DNA of 32,174 nucleotides from Aquabacterium sp. GTDB taxonomy: Bacteria > Pseudomonadota > Gammaproteobacteria > Burkholderiales > Burkholderiaceae_C. The stretch spans positions 1-32,174 of the forward strand of contig NZ_JAIZVX010000028.1 of assembly GCF_021768455.1 (NCBI RefSeq). Direction: 5' to 3'. Below, one piece after another: positions 17,926-27,128 of this stretch. The position numbers and the translations under genes are program-made. Numbering within the stretch: position 1 is the stretch's first letter; each line of letters starts with the position of its first letter. The notes below the pieces were generated by a model. That model had not been told where the DNA came from. It saw only the letters and a program-made list of their open reading frames with translations, and searched no databases.

Positions 17926-19275
17926 TCAGGCGCGGCTGGCCTGGGTCGGCGCGGCGGAGGCTGGCACCGCTTCGGCGATGGCCTGGTCCAGCGAAGGCTC
18001 GAACTGTGCGGGAGGGGCCACACGGCCGGCCAGCACATCGTCGAGGCGCTGGCCGTCCAGTTGCTTGCACCACTTGGCGACCACGAGGGTGGCCACACCG
18101 TTGCCCACCAGGTTGGTCAGGGCGCGGGCCTCGCTCATGAAGCGGTCGATGCCCAGGATCAGGGCCAGACCGGCCACCGGCACACCGCCCACGGCGCTCA
18201 GCGTCGCGGCCAGCACGATGAAGCCCGAACCGGTCACGCCGGCCGCACCCTTCGAGGTCAGCAGCAGAACGGCCAGCAGGGTGAGCTGCTGCACCAGGGT
18301 CATGGGGGTGTCGGTCGCCTGGGCGATGAACACGGCCGCCATGGTCAGGTAGATCGAGGTGCCATCGAGGTTGAAGGAGTAACCCGTGGGGATCACCAGG
18401 CCCACCACCGACTTGTGCGCGCCAGCATGCTCCAGCTTGTGCATCATGCGAGGCAACACGCTTTCGCTCGACGAGGTGCCCAGCACCACCAGGAGCTCTT
18501 CCTTGATGAAACGGATGAAGCGCAGCACGCTGAACCCGTGCAGCTTGGCGATCACGCCCAGCACGCCCAGCACGAAGACCGCGCAAGTCAGGTAGAAGGC
18601 GAACATCAGGTGGGCCAGCGACACCAGGGTGCCGACGCCGTACTTGCCGATGGTGAAGGCCATGGCACCGAAGGCACCGATGGGCGCCACCTTCATGACG
18701 ATGCCCACGATGGCAAACAGCACATGCGAGAGGCGGTCAATGAAGTTGAAGACCACGTTCTGGCGACCGCCAAAGCGCTGCAGGGCAAAACCGAAGAGGA
18801 TGGAGAACAGCAGCACCTGCAGGATGTCACCCTTGGCGAAGGCATCGACCACGCTTGTGGGGATGATGTTGAGCAGGAAATCGGTCGTGCTCGCCATCTT
18901 GTTCGGCCCCACATAGGCCGAGAGGGCCTTGGTGTCCAGCGAGGTCGGATCGACGTGCATGCCCTCACCGGGCTTGAGCACGTTCACGACCACCAGGCCA
19001 ATGATCAGGGCGAGGGTGCTGACGATCTCAAAGTACAGGAGAGCCAGGCCACCGGTCTTGCCGACCTTCTTCATGTCGTCCATGCCGGCGATGCCAAGTA
19101 CAACCGTGCAGAAGATGATCGGGGCGATGATCATCTTGATCAAACGGATGAAACCATCGCCGAGCGGTTTCATGGACGCACCCACCTCGGGTGCAAAGTG
19201 GCCCAGGGCCACGCCGATGGCGATGGCTGCGAGCACCTGAACGTACAGGGATCGGTAGAACGGGGTTTGGGTCAT
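17926..19275 (-). CDS. dctA: C4-dicarboxylate:cation symporter DctA
   Basis: An inner-membrane transporter of the DAACS family importing succinate, malate and fumarate (sometimes aspartate or orotate) with protons or sodium. The 449 residues show the family landmarks: [19 protein letters not shown] (TM1), [21 protein letters not shown], the serine-rich hairpin [13 protein letters not shown], the ion/substrate motif [21 protein letters not shown], and [17 protein letters not shown]. The start at 19275 is the ATG preceded by GGAG; a GTG at 19311 would add 12 residues. No DctB/DctD two-component genes lie nearby, and no sigma-54 promoter was recognised upstream. DctA is preferred over GltP because of close similarity throughout. 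Confidence 0.92.
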   Translation of the reverse strand: MTQTPFYRSLYVQVLAAIAIGVALGHFAPEVGASMKPLGDGFIRLIKMIIAPIIFCTVVLGIAGMDDMKKVGKTGGLALLYFEIVSTLALIIGLVVVNVLKPGEGMHVDPTSLDTKALSAYVGPNKMASTTDFLLNIIPTSVVDAFAKGDILQVLLFSILFGFALQRFGGRQNVVFNFIDRLSHVLFAIVGIVMKVAPIGAFGAMAFTIGKYGVGTLVSLAHLMFAFYLTCAVFVLGVLGVIAKLHGFSVLRFIRFIKEELLVVLGTSSSESVLPRMMHKLEHAGAHKSVVGLVIPTGYSFNLDGTSIYLTMAAVFIAQATDTPMTLVQQLTLLAVLLLTSKGAAGVTGSGFIVLAATLSAVGGVPVAGLALILGIDRFMSEARALTNLVGNGVATLVVAKWCKQLDGQRLDDVLAGRVAPPAQFEPSLDQAIAEAVPASAAPTQASRA

Positions 19276-19407
19276 GGGTACAGCTCCGCCAGCGGGCGAG
19301 GATTGAGACACTGGCGCGAACTATGCCTTTTTGCGCAGGCACTGGCGATGTGGATTCCCACACGCTTTCACCGCATGGGCAAGGCGCTCCCAGGTGGCCT
19401 TGGTCGG

Positions 19408-21339
19408 TCAGAAAGGACGACGGGGCACCGCCGCCAGCAGCGTGCGGGTGTAGGTATCCTGAGGTTGGCCGAGCACCTCGGCGGCCGGCCCCTGCTCGAC
19501 GATGCGCCCCTGGCGCATGACCGCCACCTGGTCGGCCAGGTAGGACACGACGCCCATGTTGTGCGTGATGAAGAGCAGCCCCAGACCCAGCTGGGCTTGC
19601 AGTTCGCGCAGCAGGTTCAGGATCTGCGCCTGAACCGACACGTCCAGCGCCGACGTGGGCTCGTCACAGACCAGCACCCGCGGCGACACCGCCAGGGCCC
19701 GCGCAATGGCCAGGCGCTGGCGCTGCCCACCCGAGAACTCGTGCGGAAAGCGATCCAGGGCATCGGTGCGCAGGCCCACGCGCTCCAGCAGGTCCCTCAC
19801 CGTGCGCAGGCGCTCGGCGGCAGACAGGTCGAGGCGCAGGGTCAGCAGGCCTTCTTGCAGGATGTCGGCGACACGCATGCGCGGGTTGAGCGAAGCGAAA
19901 GGATCCTGAAAGACCATCTGCACCGCGCGACGTGCGTGCAGCAAGGCCTCCGCGCTCATGGCAAAGAGGTCGTGCGTGGCTGGCGACACGGGCAAGGTCA
20001 CTGAAGATGCCCCCTCTGCCTGCGCCACACTGGTGGCGGCTTCGCGCAACCAGGCCTGCCCGGACACCGCCACACCGGCCTGCCCACGCAGCAATTGCAC
20101 GATGGCACGTCCCGTGGTGGTCTTGCCGCAACCGGACTCACCGACCAGGGCCAAGGTCTGTCCCGGGAAGACCTTGAAGGACACACCGGCAACCGCTTCG
20201 ACCTCGTGCACCCGGCGGAACAGGCCGCCGCCGGATCGGAAGCGCACACCGAGTTCGCGCACGTCCAGCACCGGGGCGGCGTCAGCACGCGCCGAAGGCG
20301 GAGCCCCGATGCTGGCTGGCTGCGAGGACACGACGGCAGCGGTCCTGAGCGCCACATCCAGCGGGAACCAGCAGCGGACGCGGCTCAGGCCTTCGCCTGT
20401 CCCATGGTTCTGCAAGCGCGGGACCTCGGCGGCACAGCGGGCCTGCGCGAATTCGCACCGCGGTGCAAAACGGCAGCCCTCGAAACGCTGCCACAAGGGC
20501 GGCACGCTGCCCGCAATCGCCACCAGGGGCTGGCCGCGCCGCTCGGCATCGGGCAAGGCCTGCAGCAGGAGTCGCGCGTAAGGGTGGCGCGGTTGGCTGA
20601 AAAACAGGGCGGCAGGCGCCTCTTCGACGATCTGCCCGGCATACATCAACGCCACCCGCTGGGCCATGTCGGCCACCACGGCCAGGTCGTGCGTGATCAG
20701 CAGCAGGCCAACCTGGCGCTCTCGCTGCAACGCCTTCAACAGATCGAGCACCTGCTTCTGGATGGTGACGTCGAGCGCCGTGGTGGGCTCATCGGCGATC
20801 AGGTAATCGGGCTCGGCAGCCAGGGTCATGGCGATCATGACGCGCTGCTTCTGCCCCCCGCTCATCTCGAAGGGGTAGCTGTCGATGCGCTGCTCTGGCT
20901 CAGGGATGCCCACCCGGCGCAGCCAGTCGATGGCCTTCTTGCGCGCACTGGCCCCACGCAAAACGGTGTGGGCTTCGATCGCCTCGACGATCTGCTCGCC
21001 CACCCGCATCACCGGATTCAGGCTGGTCGACGGCTCCTGGAAGATGATGCCCACGCGGCCACCGCGCACGCGGCGCATCGCCACCTCGGGCAAGGCCAGC
21101 AGTTCGGTGGGCTTCGCATCGGGCACGGCCGTGCTCAGCGAAATGCGCCCGCGCTGAACGCGGCCGTTGTCCGGCAGCAGTCGCATCAGCGCCAGGGCCG
21201 TCATGCTCTTGCCACAGCCGGACTCGCCCACCAGGGCGAAAGTCTCGCCACGCTGGAGGGTCAGGCTCAGGCCATCCAGGGCACGAACCAGGCCTGCATC
21301 GGCATCGAGCACCACCTGGAGGTCGTCGAGTTGCAACAT
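19408..21339 (-). CDS. Peptide ABC transporter, fused double ATP-binding subunit (YejF-like)
   Basis: A 643-residue cytoplasmic ATPase with two complete nucleotide-binding domains, as in YejF or GsiA. The first has Walker A GESGCGKS at 38-45, signature MSGGQKQRV and Walker B YLIADEPTTALD, then the oligopeptide-transporter tail with CRFAPRCEFAQARC, a conserved Cys cluster. The second has GESGCGKTTTGRAIV, FSGGQRQRLAIARAL and VLVCDEPTSALD. Both sites look intact. The ATG at 21339 follows the permease stop by 17 bp with GGAG upstream. It is the last gene of the S66 peptidase/importer run. Likely cargo is peptides. Confidence 0.92.
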   Translation of the reverse strand: MLQLDDLQVVLDADAGLVRALDGLSLTLQRGETFALVGESGCGKSMTALALMRLLPDNGRVQRGRISLSTAVPDAKPTELLALPEVAMRRVRGGRVGIIFQEPSTSLNPVMRVGEQIVEAIEAHTVLRGASARKKAIDWLRRVGIPEPEQRIDSYPFEMSGGQKQRVMIAMTLAAEPDYLIADEPTTALDVTIQKQVLDLLKALQRERQVGLLLITHDLAVVADMAQRVALMYAGQIVEEAPAALFFSQPRHPYARLLLQALPDAERRGQPLVAIAGSVPPLWQRFEGCRFAPRCEFAQARCAAEVPRLQNHGTGEGLSRVRCWFPLDVALRTAAVVSSQPASIGAPPSARADAAPVLDVRELGVRFRSGGGLFRRVHEVEAVAGVSFKVFPGQTLALVGESGCGKTTTGRAIVQLLRGQAGVAVSGQAWLREAATSVAQAEGASSVTLPVSPATHDLFAMSAEALLHARRAVQMVFQDPFASLNPRMRVADILQEGLLTLRLDLSAAERLRTVRDLLERVGLRTDALDRFPHEFSGGQRQRLAIARALAVSPRVLVCDEPTSALDVSVQAQILNLLRELQAQLGLGLLFITHNMGVVSYLADQVAVMRQGRIVEQGPAAEVLGQPQDTYTRTLLAAVPRRPF

Positions 21340-21356
21340 CGGCTGGGCTCCGGGGA

Positions 21357-22796
21357 TCAGCGGGTGGCGCCAGCACGGGCCAGCTTCACGGGGCGGGCCA
21401 CGCGGGCACGCGGGTCGAAGGCGTCGCGCACCGCATCGGCAAAGAGGTTGGCGGCCAGCACGATGGCCACCATGAAGACGAAGGCGGCGGCAAACGACCA
21501 CCACACCAGCGGGTCACGCGACATCTCGACCCTGGCCTGGTTGATCAGGCCGCCGAAGCTGTGCATCGACGGGTCGACGCCCACACCGACGTAAGACAAC
21601 ACCGCCTCATACAGGATGAGGCTGGAGAACTCGAGCACCGTGGTGATGAGCACCAGGTGCATGAGGTTGGGCAGGATGTGACGACGCATGATGCGCCAGG
21701 GGCCCACGCCGAAGGCGGTGGCCGCCTGCACGTATTCCAGCTCGCGCAGCTTGAGTGTTTCGGCCCGCAGCAGGCGGCACAGGCCGGCCCAGCCTGTCAG
21801 GCCCAGGATGACGCAAAGGAGGAAGATCTTGAGGTCGGCGCGCTCCAGACCGGTTTCGAACAGCTCGGGGTGCTGATCGAGGAAGACCTGCACCATCAGC
21901 ACACAAGCCGCGATCAACAGGATGTTGGGCACCGAAGAGAGCACGGTGTAGACGTACTGGATGACGTCGTCAACCCAGCCCTTGAAATAACCGGCGGCAA
22001 TGCCAAAGGCCAGGGCAAAGGGCAATGTGGCGATGGTGGCCAGCGAGCCGATCACGAAGGCGGTGCGCACACTCTTGAGCGCCATGTAGAGCACATCGTT
22101 GCCAGTGCGGTCGGTGCCCAGCACGTGGTAGCCCTGGGCCCAGCTCAAGGCCACAGCCCAGCCTGCCAGCACCGCCACGATGGTCACCGTGACCCAGGCG
22201 GCGTGCCATGCCTCGCCCTGCGCGCCACCCAAACGGCGGCGCAGCAGCAACCAGGCCAGCAAGGCCACCGCACCGCCCCCCAGGCTGCCCCACATGAGGC
22301 GTTCGGCCACGTCACGCCCCCAGTCGGCGTCGGGATCGGTCAGGCCGGCACCGCCATGCCGAAGGCGGGGGAAGGCGCGTGGCGGTGGAATCGGCGCGCC
22401 ATTGGCGTCCAGCGCAGGCTTTTCACCCGCCTTGCGAGGCACGGTTTCCTTCACGAAGCCATGTGTGGCCAGGGGGCGCGAATAGCTGTTCTCGCGGGTG
22501 GTGATCAGTTTGGACAACGCCACATCCAGCACGGACTCGGTGCGGGTGTCGAAGGCCACCGCACCATCGGCCACCGCAGGCAAGGCACGGCGGAAATGCA
22601 GGCAATCGGCCAGGGTCAGCACGAGCATGAGGCCCAGCACCACGGCCGAGGCCATGGCCGCCGGCGTGGCGAACACCTTGGCCCAGGTCGCGCGCAACGA
22701 GGCGTCACGTCGCACCTTGAGCACATACAGGCACAGGCCCACCAGCATCAGCCAGATGACCACATCGGTCCAGAGCAGCACGGGTTTGAAGGACAT
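21357..22796 (-). CDS. Peptide ABC transporter permease (YejE/DppC-like) with a long N-terminal loop
   Basis: An inner-membrane permease of the BPD_transp_1 family. The C-terminal 250 residues are typical: GTDRTGNDVLYMALKSVRTAF, GYFKGWVDDVIQYVYTVLSSVPNILLI, and an EAA loop at ELEYVQAATAFGVGPWRIMRRHILPNL. At 479 residues it is much longer than DppC (about 300). There are two N-terminal membrane segments and then a roughly 100-residue hydrophilic, probably periplasmic, stretch before the third segment, as in YejE-type permeases. The ATG at 22796 has AGGGGA upstream and lies 9 bp after the previous permease's stop. Confidence 0.9.
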   Translation of the reverse strand: MSFKPVLLWTDVVIWLMLVGLCLYVLKVRRDASLRATWAKVFATPAAMASAVVLGLMLVLTLADCLHFRRALPAVADGAVAFDTRTESVLDVALSKLITTRENSYSRPLATHGFVKETVPRKAGEKPALDANGAPIPPPRAFPRLRHGGAGLTDPDADWGRDVAERLMWGSLGGGAVALLAWLLLRRRLGGAQGEAWHAAWVTVTIVAVLAGWAVALSWAQGYHVLGTDRTGNDVLYMALKSVRTAFVIGSLATIATLPFALAFGIAAGYFKGWVDDVIQYVYTVLSSVPNILLIAACVLMVQVFLDQHPELFETGLERADLKIFLLCVILGLTGWAGLCRLLRAETLKLRELEYVQAATAFGVGPWRIMRRHILPNLMHLVLITTVLEFSSLILYEAVLSYVGVGVDPSMHSFGGLINQARVEMSRDPLVWWSFAAAFVFMVAIVLAANLFADAVRDAFDPRARVARPVKLARAGATR

Positions 22797-22805
22797 CGCT
22801 TCCCC

Positions 22806-23789
22806 TCACTGCATCCGCACGCGCGGATCGGCCCAGGTGTAGGCCACGTCGATCAGGATGTTCGACAGGATGTAGAGCACCGAACCCAGGAAGACCATGG
22901 TGCGCACGATGGCGAAGTCCTGGCTTCCGATGGCCTCGATGGTGTAGGCGCCCAGGCCAGGGATGCCGAAGAAGCTTTCGGTGACCAGGCCGCCCATGAA
23001 AAGGTAGGGCAAGGTGCCGCCAGCGCTGGTGATGATGGGCAGCATGGCGTTGCGCAGCACGTGGCGGGTCAGCACACGGCCTTCGCTCAAACCCTTGGCG
23101 CGGGCGGTGCGCACGTAATCCTTGCCCGCCTCCTCCAGGAAGAGGGTGCGGTAGAAGCGAGCCTGTCCGGCCAGGCTGGCCACCAGCATCAGGCCAATGG
23201 GCAGCACCAGGAAGCGGATGGCATCCAGCCCGGCGGCATAGCCCGAGATGGGTGCCAGCTTGGCCAGGCGCGAGAACAGGTACTGGCCGACGATGATGTA
23301 GAACAGGCTGGAGATGGACATCATCACCACGCACAGCACCACGCCCCAGAAGTCGATGGGCGTGCCGCGGAACATGACCAGCCACAGCGCGAAGACCACG
23401 CTGGCCAACAGGCCCAGCACAAAGATGGGCACGGTGAGCTGCAGGCTCACACCCATGCGCTGCTTGATCTGGTAGCCGATGTCACCGGCGCTGTCGTTGT
23501 CGGCCCGGCCAAAATCAAACAGGAAGAGCGATACCGAGCGGTCCCAGAACACGGTGTCCGTCAGCTTGGCACTGCCTTGGGCCTCATGGTTGAGCAGCAG
23601 CGGTTTGTCGTAGCCCCGCTCGACCTTCCACTTCTCGATCTGTTCGGGTGTGACGCGCTTGCCGCCGATGTTGAGGCGGGCCATGTCGTCTGGCGTGTTG
23701 ACAGTGAAGAACAGCACAAAGGTGATCAGGTTCACCCCGATCAGGATGAGCACGCCGTAACCCAGGCGGCGCAGGATGTAGTTCAGCAC
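22806..23789 (-). CDS. Peptide ABC transporter permease (YejB/DppB-like)
   Basis: A 327-residue inner-membrane permease. MLNYILRRLGYGVLILIGVNLITFVLFF is the standard DppB/YejB N-terminus. A periplasmic loop of about 100 residues follows, then five further membrane segments, with the EAA loop in EAGKDYVRTARAKGLSEGRVLTRHVLRNA. The start is GTG at 23789, directly after the TGA of the binding-protein gene, with AGGAGGG about 8 nt upstream inside that gene, so translation is probably coupled. It pairs with the YejE-like permease to form the membrane channel. Confidence 0.92.
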   Translation of the reverse strand: MLNYILRRLGYGVLILIGVNLITFVLFFTVNTPDDMARLNIGGKRVTPEQIEKWKVERGYDKPLLLNHEAQGSAKLTDTVFWDRSVSLFLFDFGRADNDSAGDIGYQIKQRMGVSLQLTVPIFVLGLLASVVFALWLVMFRGTPIDFWGVVLCVVMMSISSLFYIIVGQYLFSRLAKLAPISGYAAGLDAIRFLVLPIGLMLVASLAGQARFYRTLFLEEAGKDYVRTARAKGLSEGRVLTRHVLRNAMLPIITSAGGTLPYLFMGGLVTESFFGIPGLGAYTIEAIGSQDFAIVRTMVFLGSVLYILSNILIDVAYTWADPRVRMQ

Positions 23790-23790
23790 C

Positions 23791-26094
23791 TCAGCGCCCT
23801 CCTCTGCTGGCGCCTGCCGCCACCGGCAAGGCGGTTTGCTGCTCGCGGGCCTTGAACACGCGCACCGCCCACCAGCCCATGAAGCCGATCAGGGCAATGA
23901 GTGCGGCCACCGGCCAGTAGACCGGATGGTTCCACTGGCGCAGGCTGGCGGCGCGGTCGACGGTATCGAGCCTGTAATACTGGGCCTGGTCGCGCACCAT
24001 GATGCTGGGTTTGCCGTTGTGCACCCAGCGGTGGTAGGCGCCAGATGCGTAAGGGAAGTAGCCAAAGGACCAGGGCGCGTCTTCCTGGAGGATGCGCACC
24101 ATCTGGTCGATGACGGCCTGCTTGGCAGGGCCGTCGTCCATCAGGCGCAAGCGGGCATACAGGCGGTCGTATTCGGGGTTCTGGTAATTGGCAGCGTTCT
24201 CGCCGTCGTGCACCGACTTCGCGCCCGGGCCATACAGCAGGAAGAGGAAGTTCTCGGCATCGGGGTAATCGGCCAGCCAGCCCCAGGTGAAGATCTGGTG
24301 CTTGCCGCGGCGGACCTTGTCCTGAAACTGGTTGTAGTCGGTCGCACGGATTTCCAGCTGGATGCCCAGCTTGGCGAACTGCTTGCTCATCCAGTCCAGC
24401 GAGGCCTTGGAGTCGGGCGTGGCGGCGGCGCCGTAGTCGTAGTTCAGCACCAGGGGCTTGCCGGATTGCGCATCGCGCCCATCGGGGTAGCCGGCTTCGG
24501 CCAGCAGCTTCCTGGCGTCGTCGATCGGACGGCGCACGGCCAGGCCATTCACCCATCGGTGGGTGACCGGGTTGAGGCCCTGCTGCGTGCCGTGGCGCGA
24601 GCCAAACACACCACCTGGCAAGGGGCCTTGGGCCACTTCGCCAGCGGCCTTCGGGAAGATGCGGTTGTACTCGTCCCAATCGATGGCAATCGACAAGGCC
24701 TGACGCAACTTGCGGTTGCGCTGCTGCTGGGCAGGCGTGTCGCCACGCCCCACCACCGGGTCCAGCCAGTTGAAACCCATGTAGGAGCTGGAGAGGTCGA
24801 CCGTGCGGCTCAGCACCACGCCCTTCTCGGTGAAGTCACGCTCGAAATCGGGCGAGTCTTCCATCTGGATCTTGTAAGCGTTGCCGTAGGACATCTGATC
24901 GAACTCCGGCACATCGAGGTAGCCCTGGCGGAATTTGGCGTCCTGCGGCACGGCCTCCTTCTCGATGTTGAAGACGATGGTGTCGATGAAAGGCGTCTTC
25001 TTGCCACAGTCGGCCAGGCGGCCTTCGGCCTTGTCTTGCGGCGTGCCTTCGCAGGGGTAGGGCTCCCCACGGTAATGCGGGTTGCGCTTCAGCACGTGGC
25101 GGCGGTCCTGCACGTACTCGGTCATCATGTAAGGGCCTGTGCCCACAGGCCAGCGGTTGAGCGACAGCCCATTGCCTGCCATGCCCGGCTGGCTGTAGAA
25201 GGCATCGGCCTCCCAGGGCACGGGTGCCAGGAAGGTCATGGCCATCCAGTACTTCCACTGCGGGTACTTGCCGATGATGCGGATGCGCAGGGTGTGGGCG
25301 TCGAGCGCCTGGGCACCAGCCAGCGGCCAGCGGCGGAAGTCGAGGAAGGGTTTGTCGCGGGCACTGGCAGGCAGACTGGCGCGAAGCTTCTTGTCTTCAG
25401 CGCGGATCAGCTTGCCGTAGTCGGCCAGACCCACCACGTACTCGGAGAAGGTGCCGAACACCGGCGCCGCCGTGCGCGGGGTGGCGTGGCGTTTGAGGGC
25501 GTAGACATAGTCTTCCGCCACGAGTTCGCGAGTGCCCTGCTGGGCGAAATCGAAGGGGCTGCGCTTGCTGCCTACGTCGGCGGCGGTGAGGCGGTGGTAG
25601 AGGTAGGCGCCGCTGGCATCCTTGGCGAATGCAGGGTGCGGCGCGTACAGGATGCCGGGCTTGATGTGGATGTCGTAGACGCTCTCGGCGATCTGGTCGG
25701 CCGGAGCTGTGTCGGGAAGCGGCTGCCCGTCCTTGCCCAGATAGCGGGGGTTCACCACCTCGGTCGCCGTCTTGGGCACCAGGGTGTAGGGACGCTTCAG
25801 GTAGTGGTAGCCGTAAAGCGGCTCGTAGACCTGATAGGTGTAAGGCGTCTCGTTGCTGCTGTAAGACGAGGTGGGGTCAAGGTAGCGGGGCGAGCGCGCA
25901 TTGAAGGCGGTGTAGAGCGTGTTGCTGCGGGCAGAGCCTTCGGGATGGGGGCTGTTGTCGCAGCCTGTGAGCACGCTGCCGGCGCCCAGACCGGTGAACG
26001 CCACCAGCAGCGCCATGGCAGCCCGGCGGGCGCGCGCCCTCAGGCTCGTGGCCTGAGACGTGGGGCTGATGGGAGCGACCTGCCGGTTGTGCAT
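23791..26094 (-). CDS. Peptide ABC transporter substrate-binding lipoprotein with C-terminal membrane segment (YejA-like position)
   Basis: A 767-residue extracytoplasmic solute-binding protein of family 5. The N-terminus has a basic region, a hydrophobic core LLVAFTGLGAGS and a lipobox ending VLTGC, so it should be a lipoprotein. Mature-protein hallmarks include ARSPRYLDPTSS, the family-5 WPVGTGPYMMTEYVQDRR segment, and a RQALSIAIDWDEYNRIF helix. It is longer than usual (500-600). The last 45 residues contain a clear hydrophobic segment (YWPVAALIALIGFMGWWAV) followed by basic residues, suggesting a second membrane anchor. The start at 26094 is preferred over a longer in-frame start because it gives a better signal sequence. 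It is the first importer gene, 45 bp after the S66 peptidase. Confidence 0.9.
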   Translation of the reverse strand: MHNRQVAPISPTSQATSLRARARRAAMALLVAFTGLGAGSVLTGCDNSPHPEGSARSNTLYTAFNARSPRYLDPTSSYSSNETPYTYQVYEPLYGYHYLKRPYTLVPKTATEVVNPRYLGKDGQPLPDTAPADQIAESVYDIHIKPGILYAPHPAFAKDASGAYLYHRLTAADVGSKRSPFDFAQQGTRELVAEDYVYALKRHATPRTAAPVFGTFSEYVVGLADYGKLIRAEDKKLRASLPASARDKPFLDFRRWPLAGAQALDAHTLRIRIIGKYPQWKYWMAMTFLAPVPWEADAFYSQPGMAGNGLSLNRWPVGTGPYMMTEYVQDRRHVLKRNPHYRGEPYPCEGTPQDKAEGRLADCGKKTPFIDTIVFNIEKEAVPQDAKFRQGYLDVPEFDQMSYGNAYKIQMEDSPDFERDFTEKGVVLSRTVDLSSSYMGFNWLDPVVGRGDTPAQQQRNRKLRQALSIAIDWDEYNRIFPKAAGEVAQGPLPGGVFGSRHGTQQGLNPVTHRWVNGLAVRRPIDDARKLLAEAGYPDGRDAQSGKPLVLNYDYGAAATPDSKASLDWMSKQFAKLGIQLEIRATDYNQFQDKVRRGKHQIFTWGWLADYPDAENFLFLLYGPGAKSVHDGENAANYQNPEYDRLYARLRLMDDGPAKQAVIDQMVRILQEDAPWSFGYFPYASGAYHRWVHNGKPSIMVRDQAQYYRLDTVDRAASLRQWNHPVYWPVAALIALIGFMGWWAVRVFKAREQQTALPVAAGASRGGR

Positions 26095-26139
26095 GAGCCT
26101 ATTGTGTACGCACCCACACGCCCTCGCCACGCTGCGCAC

Positions 26140-27084
26140 TCACCACATCACGAAGGCGTCGCGTCCTTGCACCATCAGGTTCACCTTGCGCCCCACGGGC
26201 AGGCACACTTTGACGGGCACGTGGCCATACGGCAGCCCGGTGAGGATTGGCGTTTTCGTCAGGCTGCGCAGGTGGGCGATCACCGTCTTGAGGTTGAAGC
26301 CGCGGTCGAGCGGCGACTTTTTCCAGCCCGAGAAATGCCCCAGCAGAATGGCCTTCTGCTGATCGAGGATGCCGGCCATGTGCAACTGCTGCAGGGTGCG
26401 CTCCACACGGTAGGGGTGCTCATTGACGTCTTCCAGGAAGAGCACGCCGTTCCTGATTCTGGGGAAGTGAGGCGTGCCGATCAGGGCCTGCAGCACCGAA
26501 AGGTTGCCACCCCATAGGCGCCCACCGACCTCCAGACCATCGAAACCGGCTTCGGTGCGAAAGCCCACGGCCTCCAGCGAACCGGTCACCGCTTCCACAA
26601 AGGTTTCTTGCGTGACGTCGTCACCGCCCAGGGCGCCATCGGCCTGACCAAAGTCGTCACAGGCCAGGGGGCCCGCCCAGAAGCCGGCGCTCACGCCTTC
26701 GCCCACGCTGGCCGGGCCGGCTGCGCCATGGGCCAGGGCGCCGAGTTGCAGCGCGGTGCAATCGCTGTAGCCCACCCAGGCCGTGCCGCGCTCGACGCTG
26801 CCCGCCAGGCGCGGCCAGTCGATGCGGTCGAGCAGGCGGGTCAGGCCGTAGCCACCGCGTGTGGCCAGGGCCACGCTGGGCGCAGCATCGGCGATGCGGT
26901 GCAGCGCGGCCAGGCGGGTTTCATCGTCGCCCGCGAAGCGCTGGTGTTTGAGCAGGGCCGATTCGTCGACGCTGACCTCAAAGCCCAGGGCCTTGAGCCG
27001 CTTGGAGGCCAGGCGCACCGGCGTGGTCCTGGCGACCACACCGGCCGGGCTGAAGATCGTCAATGGGGTGCGGGTTTCACTCAT
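26140..27084 (-). CDS. S66 family peptidase (LD-carboxypeptidase/MccF-like)
   Basis: A 314-residue serine peptidase of family S66. These enzymes remove the terminal D-Ala from murein tetrapeptides (LdcA) or cleave microcin C-type aminoacyl nucleotides (MccF). The nucleophile Ser107 lies in WVGYSDCTALQ, preceded by ATRGGYGLTRLLDRIDW. The acidic and histidine members are recognisable as FLEDVNEHPYRVERTL and LTGLPYGHVPVKVCLPVG. The ATG at 27084 has GGTGGG just before it; the longer in-frame start at 27132 is TTG. It precedes the peptide ABC importer by 45 bp, consistent with murein peptide recycling. Whether it is LdcA- or MccF-like cannot be settled by eye. Confidence 0.88.
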   Translation of the reverse strand: MSETRTPLTIFSPAGVVARTTPVRLASKRLKALGFEVSVDESALLKHQRFAGDDETRLAALHRIADAAPSVALATRGGYGLTRLLDRIDWPRLAGSVERGTAWVGYSDCTALQLGALAHGAAGPASVGEGVSAGFWAGPLACDDFGQADGALGGDDVTQETFVEAVTGSLEAVGFRTEAGFDGLEVGGRLWGGNLSVLQALIGTPHFPRIRNGVLFLEDVNEHPYRVERTLQQLHMAGILDQQKAILLGHFSGWKKSPLDRGFNLKTVIAHLRSLTKTPILTGLPYGHVPVKVCLPVGRKVNLMVQGRDAFVMW

Positions 27085-27128
27085 CCCACCATTGTGACCG
27101 AGGCAGACGCCCTGCTCCGCCTTGTGTG

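Noticed and set aside
17917-17931. GCCTGA-CGT-TCAGGC hairpin between the DUF4404-like gene and dctA
   Set aside because: Only 6 bp with a 3-nt loop, overlaps the dctA stop and lacks a T-run, so it is too weak to call a terminator.
19276-19407. Sigma-54 promoter for dctA
   Set aside because: Looked for TGGCAC-N5-TTGC on the minus strand; no acceptable match in the upstream gap.
21561-26517. Long plus-strand frames opposite the peptide importer genes
   Set aside because: Antisense shadows of the permeases, binding protein and peptidase; compositions are His/Gln/Gly-rich and lack domains.
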